Shown: piece by piece, positions 42,412 through 50,628 of the stretch
Layout of the letters: the number at the start of each line of letters is the position of its first letter
Position numbering within the stretch: the first letter of the stretch is position 1
Source: Amycolatopsis vastitatis
GTDB taxonomy: Bacteria; Actinomycetota; Actinomycetes; Mycobacteriales; Pseudonocardiaceae
NCBI RefSeq assembly: GCF_002234595.1
Contig: NZ_NMUL01000016.1
Location: forward strand, 124,001 to 188,000
Length of the DNA stretch: 64,000 nucleotides
Reading direction: 5' to 3'
Notes under the pieces: model-generated
The model's database searches: none
Told to the model about the DNA's origin: nothing
The model's input: the letters and a program-made list of their open reading frames with translations, nothing else
Position numbers and translations under genes: made by a program

Positions 42412-43408
42412 GGCCACCTCCGGGGAGGACCTGCACCTTGAGGCCCGAGCCGCTGCGCATCTTGGCCAGCGCCTCGGGGTACTGCTCCAGCGGCAGGGTG
42501 TCCGTGAGCAGCGAGTCCGTGTCGATCGCGCCGCTCGCGACCAGGTCGAGCGCGGCGCCGAAGCTGTGCAGCACGGCCATCGAGCCGACGACGGTGATCT
42601 CGTCGTTGTAGATGCGGAACGGCGAGAGCGCGACGCGCGCTTCGGCCGGGGCGACGCCGAAGACGAGCAGCCGTCCCCCGCGCCGGATCGCGTCGAAGGC
42701 GGCTTCGATGGCGGGCGCGGCGCCGGTGCAGTCGACGGCGACGTCGAACTTCTCGCCGTTCAGGTCGCTGACGTCCTTTGCGGTGGCGACGGCACCGAGG
42801 CTCGTCGCCCGGGGCAGCCGGGCTTCGTTGCGGTCGACCACCGTGACCTGCGCGCCCGAGCGCTGCAGCAGCTGCTGCATGATCAGGCCCATGGTCCCGG
42901 CGCCGACGACGAGAAAGTGCTCACCGGCCTCGACGCCGACGCGGCGGACGCCGTGCACCGCACAGGAAACGGGTTCGACCAGCGCGCCCTGCTCCCAGGT
43001 CATCGAGTCGGGCATGCGGTAGCAGGTGGACGACGGGACGGCGACGTACTCGGCGAAGGCGCCGTCGACGGTGTCACCGGTGGCGCCCCAGTTCGCGCAG
43101 AGGTTGCCGTGGCCGGCGCGGCACGGGCCGCAGTAGCCGCAGAACAGGGACGGGTCGACGGCGACGCGGTCGCCGATCTTCCACTCGCCCGGCACGTCCG
43201 CGCCGAGCTCGACGATCTCCCCGGCGAACTCGTGCCCGGGGACGATGGGGTACGGCGTGGGCGGGAAGTGCCCGTCCGCGATGTGCAGGTCGGTGCCGCA
43301 GATGCCGCACGCTCCGACCTTGACGACGACCTGACGTTCCCCGGGTTTCGGATCGGGCACCTCGCCGACCCTGATCTCACCGGGCCGGTCGACGATGGCG
43401 GCACGCAT
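42404..43408 (-). CDS. zinc-dependent alcohol (polyol/sorbitol-type) dehydrogenase
   Basis: 334-aa medium-chain dehydrogenase. Catalytic zinc ligands Cys37 (CGICGTD) with His59-Glu60 (PGHEF); structural zinc cysteines in FCGYCGPCRAGHGNLC; NAD fold FLVVGAGTMGL. It oxidises a secondary alcohol of a sugar alcohol to the ketose, inferred from its operon with a polyol-type importer. Transcribed divergently from the SorC regulator, with a GCTCAGATGAGC operator-like site in its leader at 43427. The start is followed by no other in-frame candidates nearby. Confidence 0.92.
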   Translation of the reverse strand: MRAAIVDRPGEIRVGEVPDPKPGERQVVVKVGACGICGTDLHIADGHFPPTPYPIVPGHEFAGEIVELGADVPGEWKIGDRVAVDPSLFCGYCGPCRAGHGNLCANWGATGDTVDGAFAEYVAVPSSTCYRMPDSMTWEQGALVEPVSCAVHGVRRVGVEAGEHFLVVGAGTMGLIMQQLLQRSGAQVTVVDRNEARLPRATSLGAVATAKDVSDLNGEKFDVAVDCTGAAPAIEAAFDAIRRGGRLLVFGVAPAEARVALSPFRIYNDEITVVGSMAVLHSFGAALDLVASGAIDTDSLLTDTLPLEQYPEALAKMRSGSGLKVQVLPGGGRA

Positions 43409-43426
43409 GCCTCGCCCCTTTCTCGC

Positions 43427-43438
43427 GCTCAGATGAGC
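43427..43438. promoter_or_regulatory. operator-like dyad upstream of the dehydrogenase operon
   Basis: GCTCAGATGAGC, half-sites GCTCA and TGAGC with a 2-bp centre, 19 bp ahead of the dehydrogenase start. The same half-sites recur over the SorC start at 43531, so both are probably bound by the SorC protein. Confidence 0.55.
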
Positions 43439-43524
43439 AACGTTGACCTATCGCGACGAGAAGATGTGAAGGCATTACAGGTCTGACGTCGGTATTACGT
43501 CAACCTTTCGGCGGGATTTCGCGC

Positions 43525-43542
43525 TATTATGCTCATATGAGC
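43525..43542 (+). promoter_or_regulatory. -10 box and perfect palindrome over the SorC gene start
   Basis: TATTAT (43525-43530) is 6 nt before the ATG at 43537 (leaderless), and GCTCATATGAGC (43531-43542), a perfect 12-bp palindrome, covers the start codon itself. Autorepression is the simplest reading. Confidence 0.6.
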
Positions 43543-44523
43543 GCCTCTCGTAAGGGTTCTTCGCTCACTGAAGCGATGCTGCTCGCCACCGTCGCCCGGC
43601 GCTTCTACGTGCAGGGACGCTCCAAACTGGAGATCGCCGACGAGTTCGGCGTCAGCCGGTTCAAGGTGGCGCGGATGCTCGACACCGCCATGGAGTCCGG
43701 CCTGGTCAGGGTGGAGTTCTCCCTGCCGGCGCCGGTCGATCTGGCCCTGTCGGACGAGGTGCGCTCGGCGTACGGCCTCGAGCGGGCACTGGTGCTGGAA
43801 CGCTCAACCGAGCGCGAGCCGAAGGAGGTCGTCCGCGCGAAGATCGGGGCATTGGCGGCGCGGCTGCTGGAGGAGATCGCGGTTCCGTCGGACGTCATCG
43901 GGCTGTCGTGGGCGCGGTCGGTGAACGCGATGACCGAGGCGATCCGGTCGCTGCCGCGGTGCCCGATCGTCCAGCTCTGCGGGGTCCAGGCCGGGATGGA
44001 CATGCGCGGGCGGTCGGTCGAGACGGTCAGCCGCGTGACATCGGTGTCCGGCGGCGACGCGTACCCGATCTTCGGCCCGCTGGTGCTGCCCGACCGCCGC
44101 ACGACGGAGACGCTGCGACGTCAGCCCGGCATCGCGGAGACGTTCGGCCAGTTCCGCAACCTGACGAAGGCGGTGGTCAGCATCGGCTCGTGGCAGCCGG
44201 GCGAGTCGACGGTGTACGACGCGCTGGACGAGACCGAGCGCGCGGCGATCGCGGCCCGCGGCGCGACGGCGGAGGTCGCGGCCCGGCTGTTCGACGCGTC
44301 GGGAAACGCTCTCTCCACCGGCTTGGCCCACCACGTCCTGGCGATCAGCCACGAGGAGCTGATGGCGGTCCCCGAGGTGATCGCCCTGGGCTACAGCAGG
44401 CCCAAAGCCGCGGCGGTGGACGCAGTCCTCCGCTCCGGCATGGTCTCGACCCTCATCACCGACGCCGCAGCCGCCGTCCCTTTGCTGGCTCTGGTGGCGA
44501 AGAACCCCGTGATGCCCCGCTGA
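43537..44523 (+). CDS. SorC/DeoR-family sugar-responsive regulator
   Basis: 328 aa. N-terminal helix-turn-helix (LATVARRFYVQGRSKLEIADEF, SRFKVARMLD) and a large sugar-phosphate-binding domain of the SorC type (VIGLSWARSVNAM, VQLCGVQAGMDM, VVSIGSWQPGESTVY, VIALGYSRPKAAAV). It should control the divergent polyol dehydrogenase/ABC operon through the two GCTCAnnTGAGC sites in the 128-bp gap. Leaderless ATG. Confidence 0.92.
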   Translation: MSASRKGSSLTEAMLLATVARRFYVQGRSKLEIADEFGVSRFKVARMLDTAMESGLVRVEFSLPAPVDLALSDEVRSAYGLERALVLERSTEREPKEVVRAKIGALAARLLEEIAVPSDVIGLSWARSVNAMTEAIRSLPRCPIVQLCGVQAGMDMRGRSVETVSRVTSVSGGDAYPIFGPLVLPDRRTTETLRRQPGIAETFGQFRNLTKAVVSIGSWQPGESTVYDALDETERAAIAARGATAEVAARLFDASGNALSTGLAHHVLAISHEELMAVPEVIALGYSRPKAAAVDAVLRSGMVSTLITDAAAAVPLLALVAKNPVMPR

Positions 44524-44720
44524 TCACGCGAGATCCGGGTTGCGGCCCTACTCCCCCCGGCCGTACGGCCGCCTCCGCGGCGTACTCCGGCGGGTGCAAA
44601 CCGAGTCTCGGGTTCGACGTCACCGCAGGACTGCTGCTCGGCTACCCGCACATGGTTACCGTTCGGTTCCTTCCGGGGTTCCTACCGTCGTGCTGGTACA
44701 GCCAAGCACAAGGAGGAAGC

Positions 44721-44963
44721 ATGCGGATCGGGATCTTCGGCACGGGCGGGATGGCGGACGCGCTCGGCACGCAGTGGGCGCGCGCCGGTCACGAACTGAT
44801 GGTGAGCGGCCGTTCCGACCCGGGCGCGCTGGCCGCGCGGCTCGGCGCGCCCACCGGAACCTGGCGTGAGGCGGCCGCTTTCGCGGACGTGCTGCTCCTG
44901 GCCGTCCCCGGGTTGTGGTTCGCGGGCGAAGACGCCCAGGCGACCTTGACCCCGGTGAGCTGA
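44721..44963 (+). pseudogene. truncated Rossmann-fold reductase (F420/NADP reductase-like N-terminus)
   Basis: 80 aa reading RIGIFGTGGMADALGTQWA, the dinucleotide-binding start of F420-dependent NADP reductase-like proteins (normally about 200 aa), up to ADVLLLAVPGLWFAGE, then an unrelated short tail and stop. The rest of the fold is absent and the next reverse gene begins 3 bp later, so a deletion has joined the two. It retains a perfect AGGAGG ribosome-binding site. Probably a remnant; a short functional protein cannot be excluded. Confidence 0.65.
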
Positions 44964-44966
44964 GCG

Positions 44967-45113
44967 TCAGACGCCGTATTCGATGGCGGTGGCGTTCGGG
45001 CTCGCCAGCAACGCGTACTCCACCATCGATGCGGCCGACGCGGCCGGGGCGAGACCGACGACCACCACCGCGCCGAAGAACATCCCGGCCAGTACGCGCT
45101 TGAAGTTCCCCAT
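44967..45113 (-). CDS. tiny secreted peptide precursor
   Basis: 48 aa: positive N-terminus MGNFKR, hydrophobic core VLAGMFFGAVVVVGLA, and a PAASA-type signal peptidase site, leaving a mature peptide of about 20 aa (starting ASMVEYALLA, ending TAIEYGV). ATG 45113 is preceded by a strong GGGAGGG ribosome-binding site, which supports translation. It lies between the truncated reductase remnant and the helicase gene. Not recognised; could be a secreted signal, a small envelope peptide or the residue of a larger gene. Confidence 0.6.
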   Translation of the reverse strand: MGNFKRVLAGMFFGAVVVVGLAPAASAASMVEYALLASPNATAIEYGV

Positions 45114-45193
45114 GGTCCCTCCCAGGTTCCGAAGCCTCCACGCTAACGCGGAAACCACGCCACGGGACTACGCCGTTGAGCGCAACCCGGCAG

Positions 45194-47698
45194 TCAGTGC
45201 GCGCCCACCCCGGTCACCCGGACCACCGCCATCCCGGCCTCGTCCGACGCGGCCAGGTCGACCTCGGCGCTGATGCCCCAGTCGTGGTCGCCCGCCGGGT
45301 CGTCGAAGATCTGCCGCACCTTCCAGACGTCCGGCTGCTGCTCGATCATCAGCAGCGCCGGGCCGCGCGCGTCCGGGCCGGTGCCGAGCGAGTCGTACTC
45401 CTCGAAGTAGTCCTCGATGGCGTCTTCCCACGCGTCGGCGTCCCAGCCCGACTCCGCGTCCAGCTCGCCGAGCACGTTCCACGCCCGCCGCCCGAACAGC
45501 TCGACCCGGCGGAACAGCTCGTTGCGGACCAGGACGCGGAACGCGCGTTCGTTGCGGGTGACGCCCGGCGGCGGCTCGGGCGGCCGGTGCGACACCGGGC
45601 CTTCTTCCGTCGGGTGCCGCAGCGCTTCCCACTCGTCCAGGAGACTCGAGTCGACCTGGCGGACGAGTTCGCCGAGCCACTCGATGAGGTCCTGCAGCGC
45701 CTCGGTCTTCGCTTCGTCCGGGACCGTGTGGCGCAGCGCGTCGTAGACGTCGGCGAGGTAGCGCAGCACCAGGCCCTCGGACCGGGCGAGCTGGTAGAAG
45801 CCGACGTACTCGACGAAGTTCATCGCGCGCTCGTACATGTCCCGCACGACCGACTTCGGCGACAGCTCGTAGTCGGCGACCCAGGGGTGGCCCTGCCGGT
45901 AGCTGTGGAACGCGCCCTGCAGCAGCTCTTCGAGCGGCTTCGGGTAGCTGACGTTCTCGAGCAGCTCCATGCGCTCGTCGTACTCGATGCCTTCGGCCTT
46001 CATCGCCTGCACGGCCTCGCCGCGTGCCTTGAACTGCTGCTGCGAGAGCACCGGCCGCGGGTTGTCCACTGTGGATTCCACAACGGACACGACGTCGAGC
46101 GCGTAGCTCGGCGACTCGAGGTCGAACAGCTCGATCGCGGCCAGCGCGAACGGCGAAAGCGGCTGGTTGAGCGCGAAGTCGAACTGCAGGTCGACGGTGA
46201 GCCGGATGATCCGGCCCTGTTCGTCCGGTTCGGACAGTCGTTCGACGACGCCGGCGGCGAGCAGCGCGCGGCAGATCGCGATGGCGCGCAGGATGAGCTT
46301 GCGCTGTGACGCGCGGTCTTCGTGGTTGTCCTCGAGCAGGTGCCGCATCGAGTCGAACGCGTTGCCCGGCCGCGAAATCACGTTCAGCAGCATCGAGTGC
46401 GTGACCTTGAAGCTGGACGTCAGCGGCTCCGGGTCGGCGGCGATGAGCCGGTCGAACGTGCTCTCGGTCCAGTTGACGAAGCCCTCCGGCGCCTTCTTCC
46501 GGACGATCTTCTTTTTCTTCTTCGGGTCGTCGCCCGCCTTCTCCAGGGCCTTGGCGTTCTCGACGACGTGGTCGGGCGCCTGCACGACGACGTAGCCGTC
46601 GGTGTCGTAGCCCGCACGCCCGGCCCGGCCGGCGATCTGGTGGAACTCGCGTGCCTTGAGGTGCCGCTGCCGGACGCCGTCGTACTTCGTCAGCGCGGAG
46701 AAGACGACGGTCCGGATCGGGACGTTGATGCCGACGCCGAGCGTGTCGGTCCCGCAGATCACCTTGAGCAGCCCGGACTGTGCCAAGGTCTCGACCAATC
46801 GCCGGTACTTCGGCAGCATGCCCGCGTGGTGGACGCCGATGCCGTGCCGGACCAGCCGCGAGAGCGTCTTGCCGAACCCGGCCGCGAACCGGAAGTCGCC
46901 GATCAGCTCGGCGATGGCCTCCTTCTCGGCCTTCGTGGTGACGTTGATGCTCATCAGCGTCTGCGCGCGCTCGATGGCCGCGGCCTGCGAGAAGTGCACG
47001 ACGTAGACCGGCGCCTGGCCGCCGTTGAGCAGCTCGGACATGGTTTCGTGCAGCGGCGTCAGCGCGTACCGGAAGGTCAGGGGCACCGGCCGCTGCGCCG
47101 ACGTGACGACCGCGGTCGGCTTGCCGGTGCGGCGGGTGAGGTCCTTCTCGAAGAAGGACACGTCGCCCAGGGTCGCCGACATCAGGACGAACTGGGCTCC
47201 TCGCAGCTCCAGCAGCGGCACCTGCCACGCCCAGCCGCGGTCGGGCTCGGAGTAGAAGTGGAACTCGTCGGCCACGACCTGCCCGACGGGGGCGTCCGCC
47301 CCGAACCGCAACGCGATGTTCGCCAGGATTTCCGCCGTGCAGCAGATGATCGGGGCGTCCGGGTTGACGCTGGAGTCGCCGGTCATCATCCCGACGCTGT
47401 CGGCGCCGAAGATGTCGATGAGCTGGAAGAACTTCTCCGAAACGAGGGCCTTGATGGGCGCGGTGTAGTAGCTGCGGCGGCCCTGGGCGAGCGCGGTGAA
47501 GTGCGCGCCGACGGCGACGAGGCTTTTCCCGGAGCCGGTCGGCGTCGACAGGATGACGTTCGATCCGGAGACGACCTCCATCACCGCCTCCTCCTGCGCC
47601 GGGTACAGCTCGATGCCCCGCTCGGCCGTCCAGGTCGTGAAGGCTTCGAAGAGGGCGTCGGGGTCGGGATCCGCAGGCAGGAGGTCTGTGAGAGTCAT
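45194..47698 (-). CDS. DEAD/DEAH-box RNA helicase with C-terminal DUF3516
   Basis: 834-aa superfamily 2 helicase of the Ski2/HelY type. Walker A TPTGSGKS (52-59), DEFH box (144-147, a DEVH variant), SAT (174-176), motif VI region HQIAGRAGRAGYDTDG, and a lysine run KKKKK in a basic insertion. The C-terminal 350 aa match the DUF3516 extension seen in actinobacterial helicases. Expected to unwind RNA, perhaps in mRNA turnover. ATG 47698 lacks a ribosome-binding site. It diverges from the acidic-protein gene, with 151 bp between starts. Confidence 0.9.
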   Translation of the reverse strand: MTLTDLLPADPDPDALFEAFTTWTAERGIELYPAQEEAVMEVVSGSNVILSTPTGSGKSLVAVGAHFTALAQGRRSYYTAPIKALVSEKFFQLIDIFGADSVGMMTGDSSVNPDAPIICCTAEILANIALRFGADAPVGQVVADEFHFYSEPDRGWAWQVPLLELRGAQFVLMSATLGDVSFFEKDLTRRTGKPTAVVTSAQRPVPLTFRYALTPLHETMSELLNGGQAPVYVVHFSQAAAIERAQTLMSINVTTKAEKEAIAELIGDFRFAAGFGKTLSRLVRHGIGVHHAGMLPKYRRLVETLAQSGLLKVICGTDTLGVGINVPIRTVVFSALTKYDGVRQRHLKAREFHQIAGRAGRAGYDTDGYVVVQAPDHVVENAKALEKAGDDPKKKKKIVRKKAPEGFVNWTESTFDRLIAADPEPLTSSFKVTHSMLLNVISRPGNAFDSMRHLLEDNHEDRASQRKLILRAIAICRALLAAGVVERLSEPDEQGRIIRLTVDLQFDFALNQPLSPFALAAIELFDLESPSYALDVVSVVESTVDNPRPVLSQQQFKARGEAVQAMKAEGIEYDERMELLENVSYPKPLEELLQGAFHSYRQGHPWVADYELSPKSVVRDMYERAMNFVEYVGFYQLARSEGLVLRYLADVYDALRHTVPDEAKTEALQDLIEWLGELVRQVDSSLLDEWEALRHPTEEGPVSHRPPEPPPGVTRNERAFRVLVRNELFRRVELFGRRAWNVLGELDAESGWDADAWEDAIEDYFEEYDSLGTGPDARGPALLMIEQQPDVWKVRQIFDDPAGDHDWGISAEVDLAASDEAGMAVVRVTGVGAH

Positions 47699-47849
47699 CA
47701 GGCGTCCATCGTGCCATCCGCTCGCCGCAAAGTGGGCAGGGGCGATCGCATCGCGAGTGGGAAACCCGTAGGCTTCGCGGTACCGCGTGTCGACCGGGTG
47801 ATACTTCCGGTCACGCGCGCACACGGGCGGTACTCCGGAGGGCTTAGGA

Positions 47850-49115
47850 ATGGCACAGGACATCATCCCGATCGAACTCGGCCTGCCGCAGGGCGACGTC
47901 GTCACCCTGTGGGCGCCGCGCTGGCGGGAAGACGGCGAGGAGTGGGAAGCGTTCCTCGGCGACGAGGACGACCTGTACGCCTTCCCCGACGCAGCCCACC
48001 TGGCCGCCTTCGTCCGCACGTCCGAGCGCCACGACCTGCTCGACCACCCGGCCTGGGACGCCGTGCCCTCGCTGAACGTGCCCGAGCTGATCCCGGACGA
48101 GGACCACACCTACGACCTCGTCGGCGTGCCCGAGCTCGTCGCCGAGGAGCCGGACGTCTGGCACATCGCGGAGCTGGCCGAGATCGTCGGCATCGTGCGC
48201 TCGCTCGCCGACGTCTGCGACCTCGAAGAGGTTCACGAGATCCTCGACTCGACCGAGGGCTTCTCGCTGCTCGACCAGGGCACGCTGCCGTTCACCGGCG
48301 GCGTCGGCGTGCAGGTGTGGAACGACCTGTCCGAGACGGTGTCGCAGAAGTGGGACACCATCCTCGACGCGATCGACGGCCTGGTGACCCAGCCGGAGGT
48401 CGACGAGAAGGTGCTGGAGCAGACCGCCGAGGAGCTGGCGGCGTTCCACGAGGAGTCCGCGGAGGCCGAAGCCGGCGCCGAGGGCGAAGAGGACCTCGAG
48501 GCCATCGACTCGCTCGACTCCTCGGACGACTCGGAGGAAGACGAGGAAGACCTCCCGGTCGGCTTCTGGGCCGAGGTCGGCATCGACCCGATCAAGATCA
48601 TCACGTCCGGCGCGGAGTACTACACGCTGCGCTGCTACCTCGACGACGCGCCGGTGTTCCTCGGCAGCGAGGGCGAGATCGACGTGTTCACGTCTCCGGC
48701 GGCCCTCGCCCGCGCCCTGGCCGACGGCAAGGAGCTGGCCGACACCGACCTCGCCGACGTGTCCACGTGGGACGAGGTCCTGACGAAGGCGACGGCGGGC
48801 GAGCTCGAGATCGAGGTCGACCCGGAGAACACGTACGTGCTGACGGGCCTGGACGCGGACATCGCGGAGGGCCCGGAGGCGATCGACCCGACCCAGCTGG
48901 AGCTCGCGGTCGAGCTGATCACGGACGCGGCGGACTGGGCGGGCGACGACTCGGCCGAGACGGCGCTGGCGGGCAACGAGAGCCTGGGCTGGCTGGTGTC
49001 GTTCGTGCTCCGCCCGGACCCGACGCGCCTCGAGCCGTCGGCGCCGTTCGACGCGGAGCAGAGCGCGTGGCGCAAGCTGGTGGAGACGTTCGAGAACCGC
49101 CTGACGGTCGCCTGA
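47850..49115 (+). CDS. conserved highly acidic protein (Rv3311-like), function unknown
   Basis: 421 aa with strong negative charge, especially the central EEDLEAIDSLDSSDD and EEDEEDLP stretch. The two halves resemble each other: WAPRWREDGEEWEAFLGDEDDLYAF in the first echoes YYTLRCYLDDAPVFLGSEGEIDVF in the second, each followed by an AAHLAAF/AALARAL helix, so it looks like an internal duplication. Sometimes labelled primosomal in actinobacterial genomes, without evidence. Length and position near add match, from memory, M. tuberculosis Rv3311. TTAGGA leader ahead of ATG. Confidence 0.75.
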   Translation: MAQDIIPIELGLPQGDVVTLWAPRWREDGEEWEAFLGDEDDLYAFPDAAHLAAFVRTSERHDLLDHPAWDAVPSLNVPELIPDEDHTYDLVGVPELVAEEPDVWHIAELAEIVGIVRSLADVCDLEEVHEILDSTEGFSLLDQGTLPFTGGVGVQVWNDLSETVSQKWDTILDAIDGLVTQPEVDEKVLEQTAEELAAFHEESAEAEAGAEGEEDLEAIDSLDSSDDSEEDEEDLPVGFWAEVGIDPIKIITSGAEYYTLRCYLDDAPVFLGSEGEIDVFTSPAALARALADGKELADTDLADVSTWDEVLTKATAGELEIEVDPENTYVLTGLDADIAEGPEAIDPTQLELAVELITDAADWAGDDSAETALAGNESLGWLVSFVLRPDPTRLEPSAPFDAEQSAWRKLVETFENRLTVA

Positions 49116-49167
49116 GTTTCTTCCGTTCGAAGGCCGCCTCCTGTAGTCCGGGAGGCGGCCTTCGTCG

Positions 49168-49320
49168 TGTCGTCCCTCCAATCACGCGAGTCGACTGCTC
49201 AATCACGCGTGTCGCCCCTTCAAGCACACGAGCGCCCGGGCTCCGCCGGCATCTCGCGTGAATGGGCGGACATCACGCGTGATTGGAGGGTCATCACGCG
49301 TGATTGGAGGGACGACACGG
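49168..49320. repeat. ACGCGTGATT-type repeat cluster 3, between convergent genes
   Basis: Forward units CCAATCACGCGAGTCGAC, TCAATCACGCGTGTCG and a degenerate TCAAGCACACGAGC (49178-49232) face reverse units ATCACGCGTGATTGGAGGG twice (about 49272-49310) and a degenerate TCTCGCGTGAATGG. Same family as the clusters at 5553 and 15592 and again exactly between two converging genes. Confidence 0.85.
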
Positions 49321-49321
49321 G

Positions 49322-50527
49322 TCAGTCAGCGGGTTCCGCGCGGGTCGGGACCACCGCGATCGCCAGGGCCGGGAAGATCGCCGCGACGCAGAACGCCAGT
49401 GCGTACCTGCTGTCGCCGATCACCAGGCCCAGCAGCGGCGGCGTGAGCGAGGCCGCGACGTTCTGGCCCGTGTTCTGCGTGCCCATCGCGCGGCCCGACC
49501 ACGCCAGGCCCGCCAGTTCGGCCGACGCCGTGAAGCCGAGGCCGTTGTCGGCGACCGTGATCACCCCGGCCAGCGCGAGCGCCAGCAGCACCAGCCATGG
49601 CCACGAAGCATCGCCCAACGCCACCAGGAGCATGACGAAGCAACTCAAGACAGCCAGCTGACGCATCGGGCGGAGACGGCTGCCCACGCGGTCCGACCAC
49701 CAGCCCGACCCCAGGCGCCCAGCAGCGCCCAGCACCTGGACCGCCGCCAGGTACCAGCCCGCCGTCAGGGGGCTCCAGTGCTGCACCGACACCAGGTACA
49801 CCGGCGCGAACGCCGACACCGCGAACTGTGGCACCACCAGCAGCGCGCTCGCGCCGTGGACCCGCCACAGCGCCGCGTGCCGGTACGGCGACGGTGGCTT
49901 CTCCCCCGTCGCCGGGCGAGGCGGCCGCGGCGGGTCCGTCACCAGCCACGCCACCAGCAGCGCGACGACGATCGCGAGGCCGGCCGGCAGCAGGACGGCC
50001 GCGCGGAACCCGAAGTGCGAAGCCAGCGGCGGCAGGCCCAGCGCGGCGACGCCGACGCCGAGCGGCTGGGCCGTCTGGCGGATCCCCATCGCCACGCCGC
50101 GCTCGGACTTCGCGAACCAGCCCATCACGACGCGACCGCTCGCCGCGTTCACCGAAGCCGTACAGGCGCCGGCCGTCAAAAACACCCCAAAGAGGAGCCC
50201 GACCGGGTGAGTTCCCATCCCGGCGTACACCAGGAGTAACCCCGAAAGGCCCAGGCCGAGGGCCATGATGAGGCGCTCTCCGTAACGGTCCGCAGCCGCG
50301 CCCCACACGATCAGGGTAAACAGCAGTCCGATGCTCGGCGCCGCGACGACCGTCCCGGCCTCGGCCAGCGTCAGCCCCTCGGCGGCGCGCATGGCCGGGA
50401 CCAGGAACGGGATGCCGTAGAGGAACGAGCAGCTCGCGGTCTGCGCGGCGAGGCCGAGCGCGAGGATGAGCCACCGTCGTGAACTCGCCTGCAGCTGCTC
50501 ACCCGAACCGCCCGTGACCTGCGCCAT
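49322..50527 (-). CDS. major facilitator superfamily transporter
   Basis: 401 aa, about 12 helices. Motif A-like loop WGAAADRYGERLIMALG between helices 2 and 3 and its second-half counterpart SGWWSDRVGSRLRPMRQ; helix 5 MGIRQTAQPLGVGVAAL. Likely exports or imports a small molecule (monocarboxylate-type branch or drug/proton antiport). ATG 50527 chosen; GTG 50536 is nearly as good. The AT-rich gap before it (50528-50628) contains its promoter, probably with -10 CATTAT on the reverse strand. It stands downstream of add in the same direction. Confidence 0.87.
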   Translation of the reverse strand: MAQVTGGSGEQLQASSRRWLILALGLAAQTASCSFLYGIPFLVPAMRAAEGLTLAEAGTVVAAPSIGLLFTLIVWGAAADRYGERLIMALGLGLSGLLLVYAGMGTHPVGLLFGVFLTAGACTASVNAASGRVVMGWFAKSERGVAMGIRQTAQPLGVGVAALGLPPLASHFGFRAAVLLPAGLAIVVALLVAWLVTDPPRPPRPATGEKPPSPYRHAALWRVHGASALLVVPQFAVSAFAPVYLVSVQHWSPLTAGWYLAAVQVLGAAGRLGSGWWSDRVGSRLRPMRQLAVLSCFVMLLVALGDASWPWLVLLALALAGVITVADNGLGFTASAELAGLAWSGRAMGTQNTGQNVAASLTPPLLGLVIGDSRYALAFCVAAIFPALAIAVVPTRAEPAD

Positions 50528-50628
50528 CTTCGTCACCGTCTCAAATAATGAGAAGAACTTCCTATATAGTGAACGATAGTTGGCATGGCTAAGGACCGCA
50601 AGCACGTTGCGGCCCGAAGCGGGGAAGG

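Noticed and set aside
44967..45113. Flp-type pilin gene
   Set aside because: Only short VEYALLA/AIEYGV resemblance; the mature part is about 20 residues, lacks the long hydrophobic helix, and no tad genes are near.
46322..49261. A 979-codon forward frame
   Set aside because: It runs antisense to the helicase and out of frame over the acidic-protein gene; Arg/Gly/Pro-rich composition with no domain.
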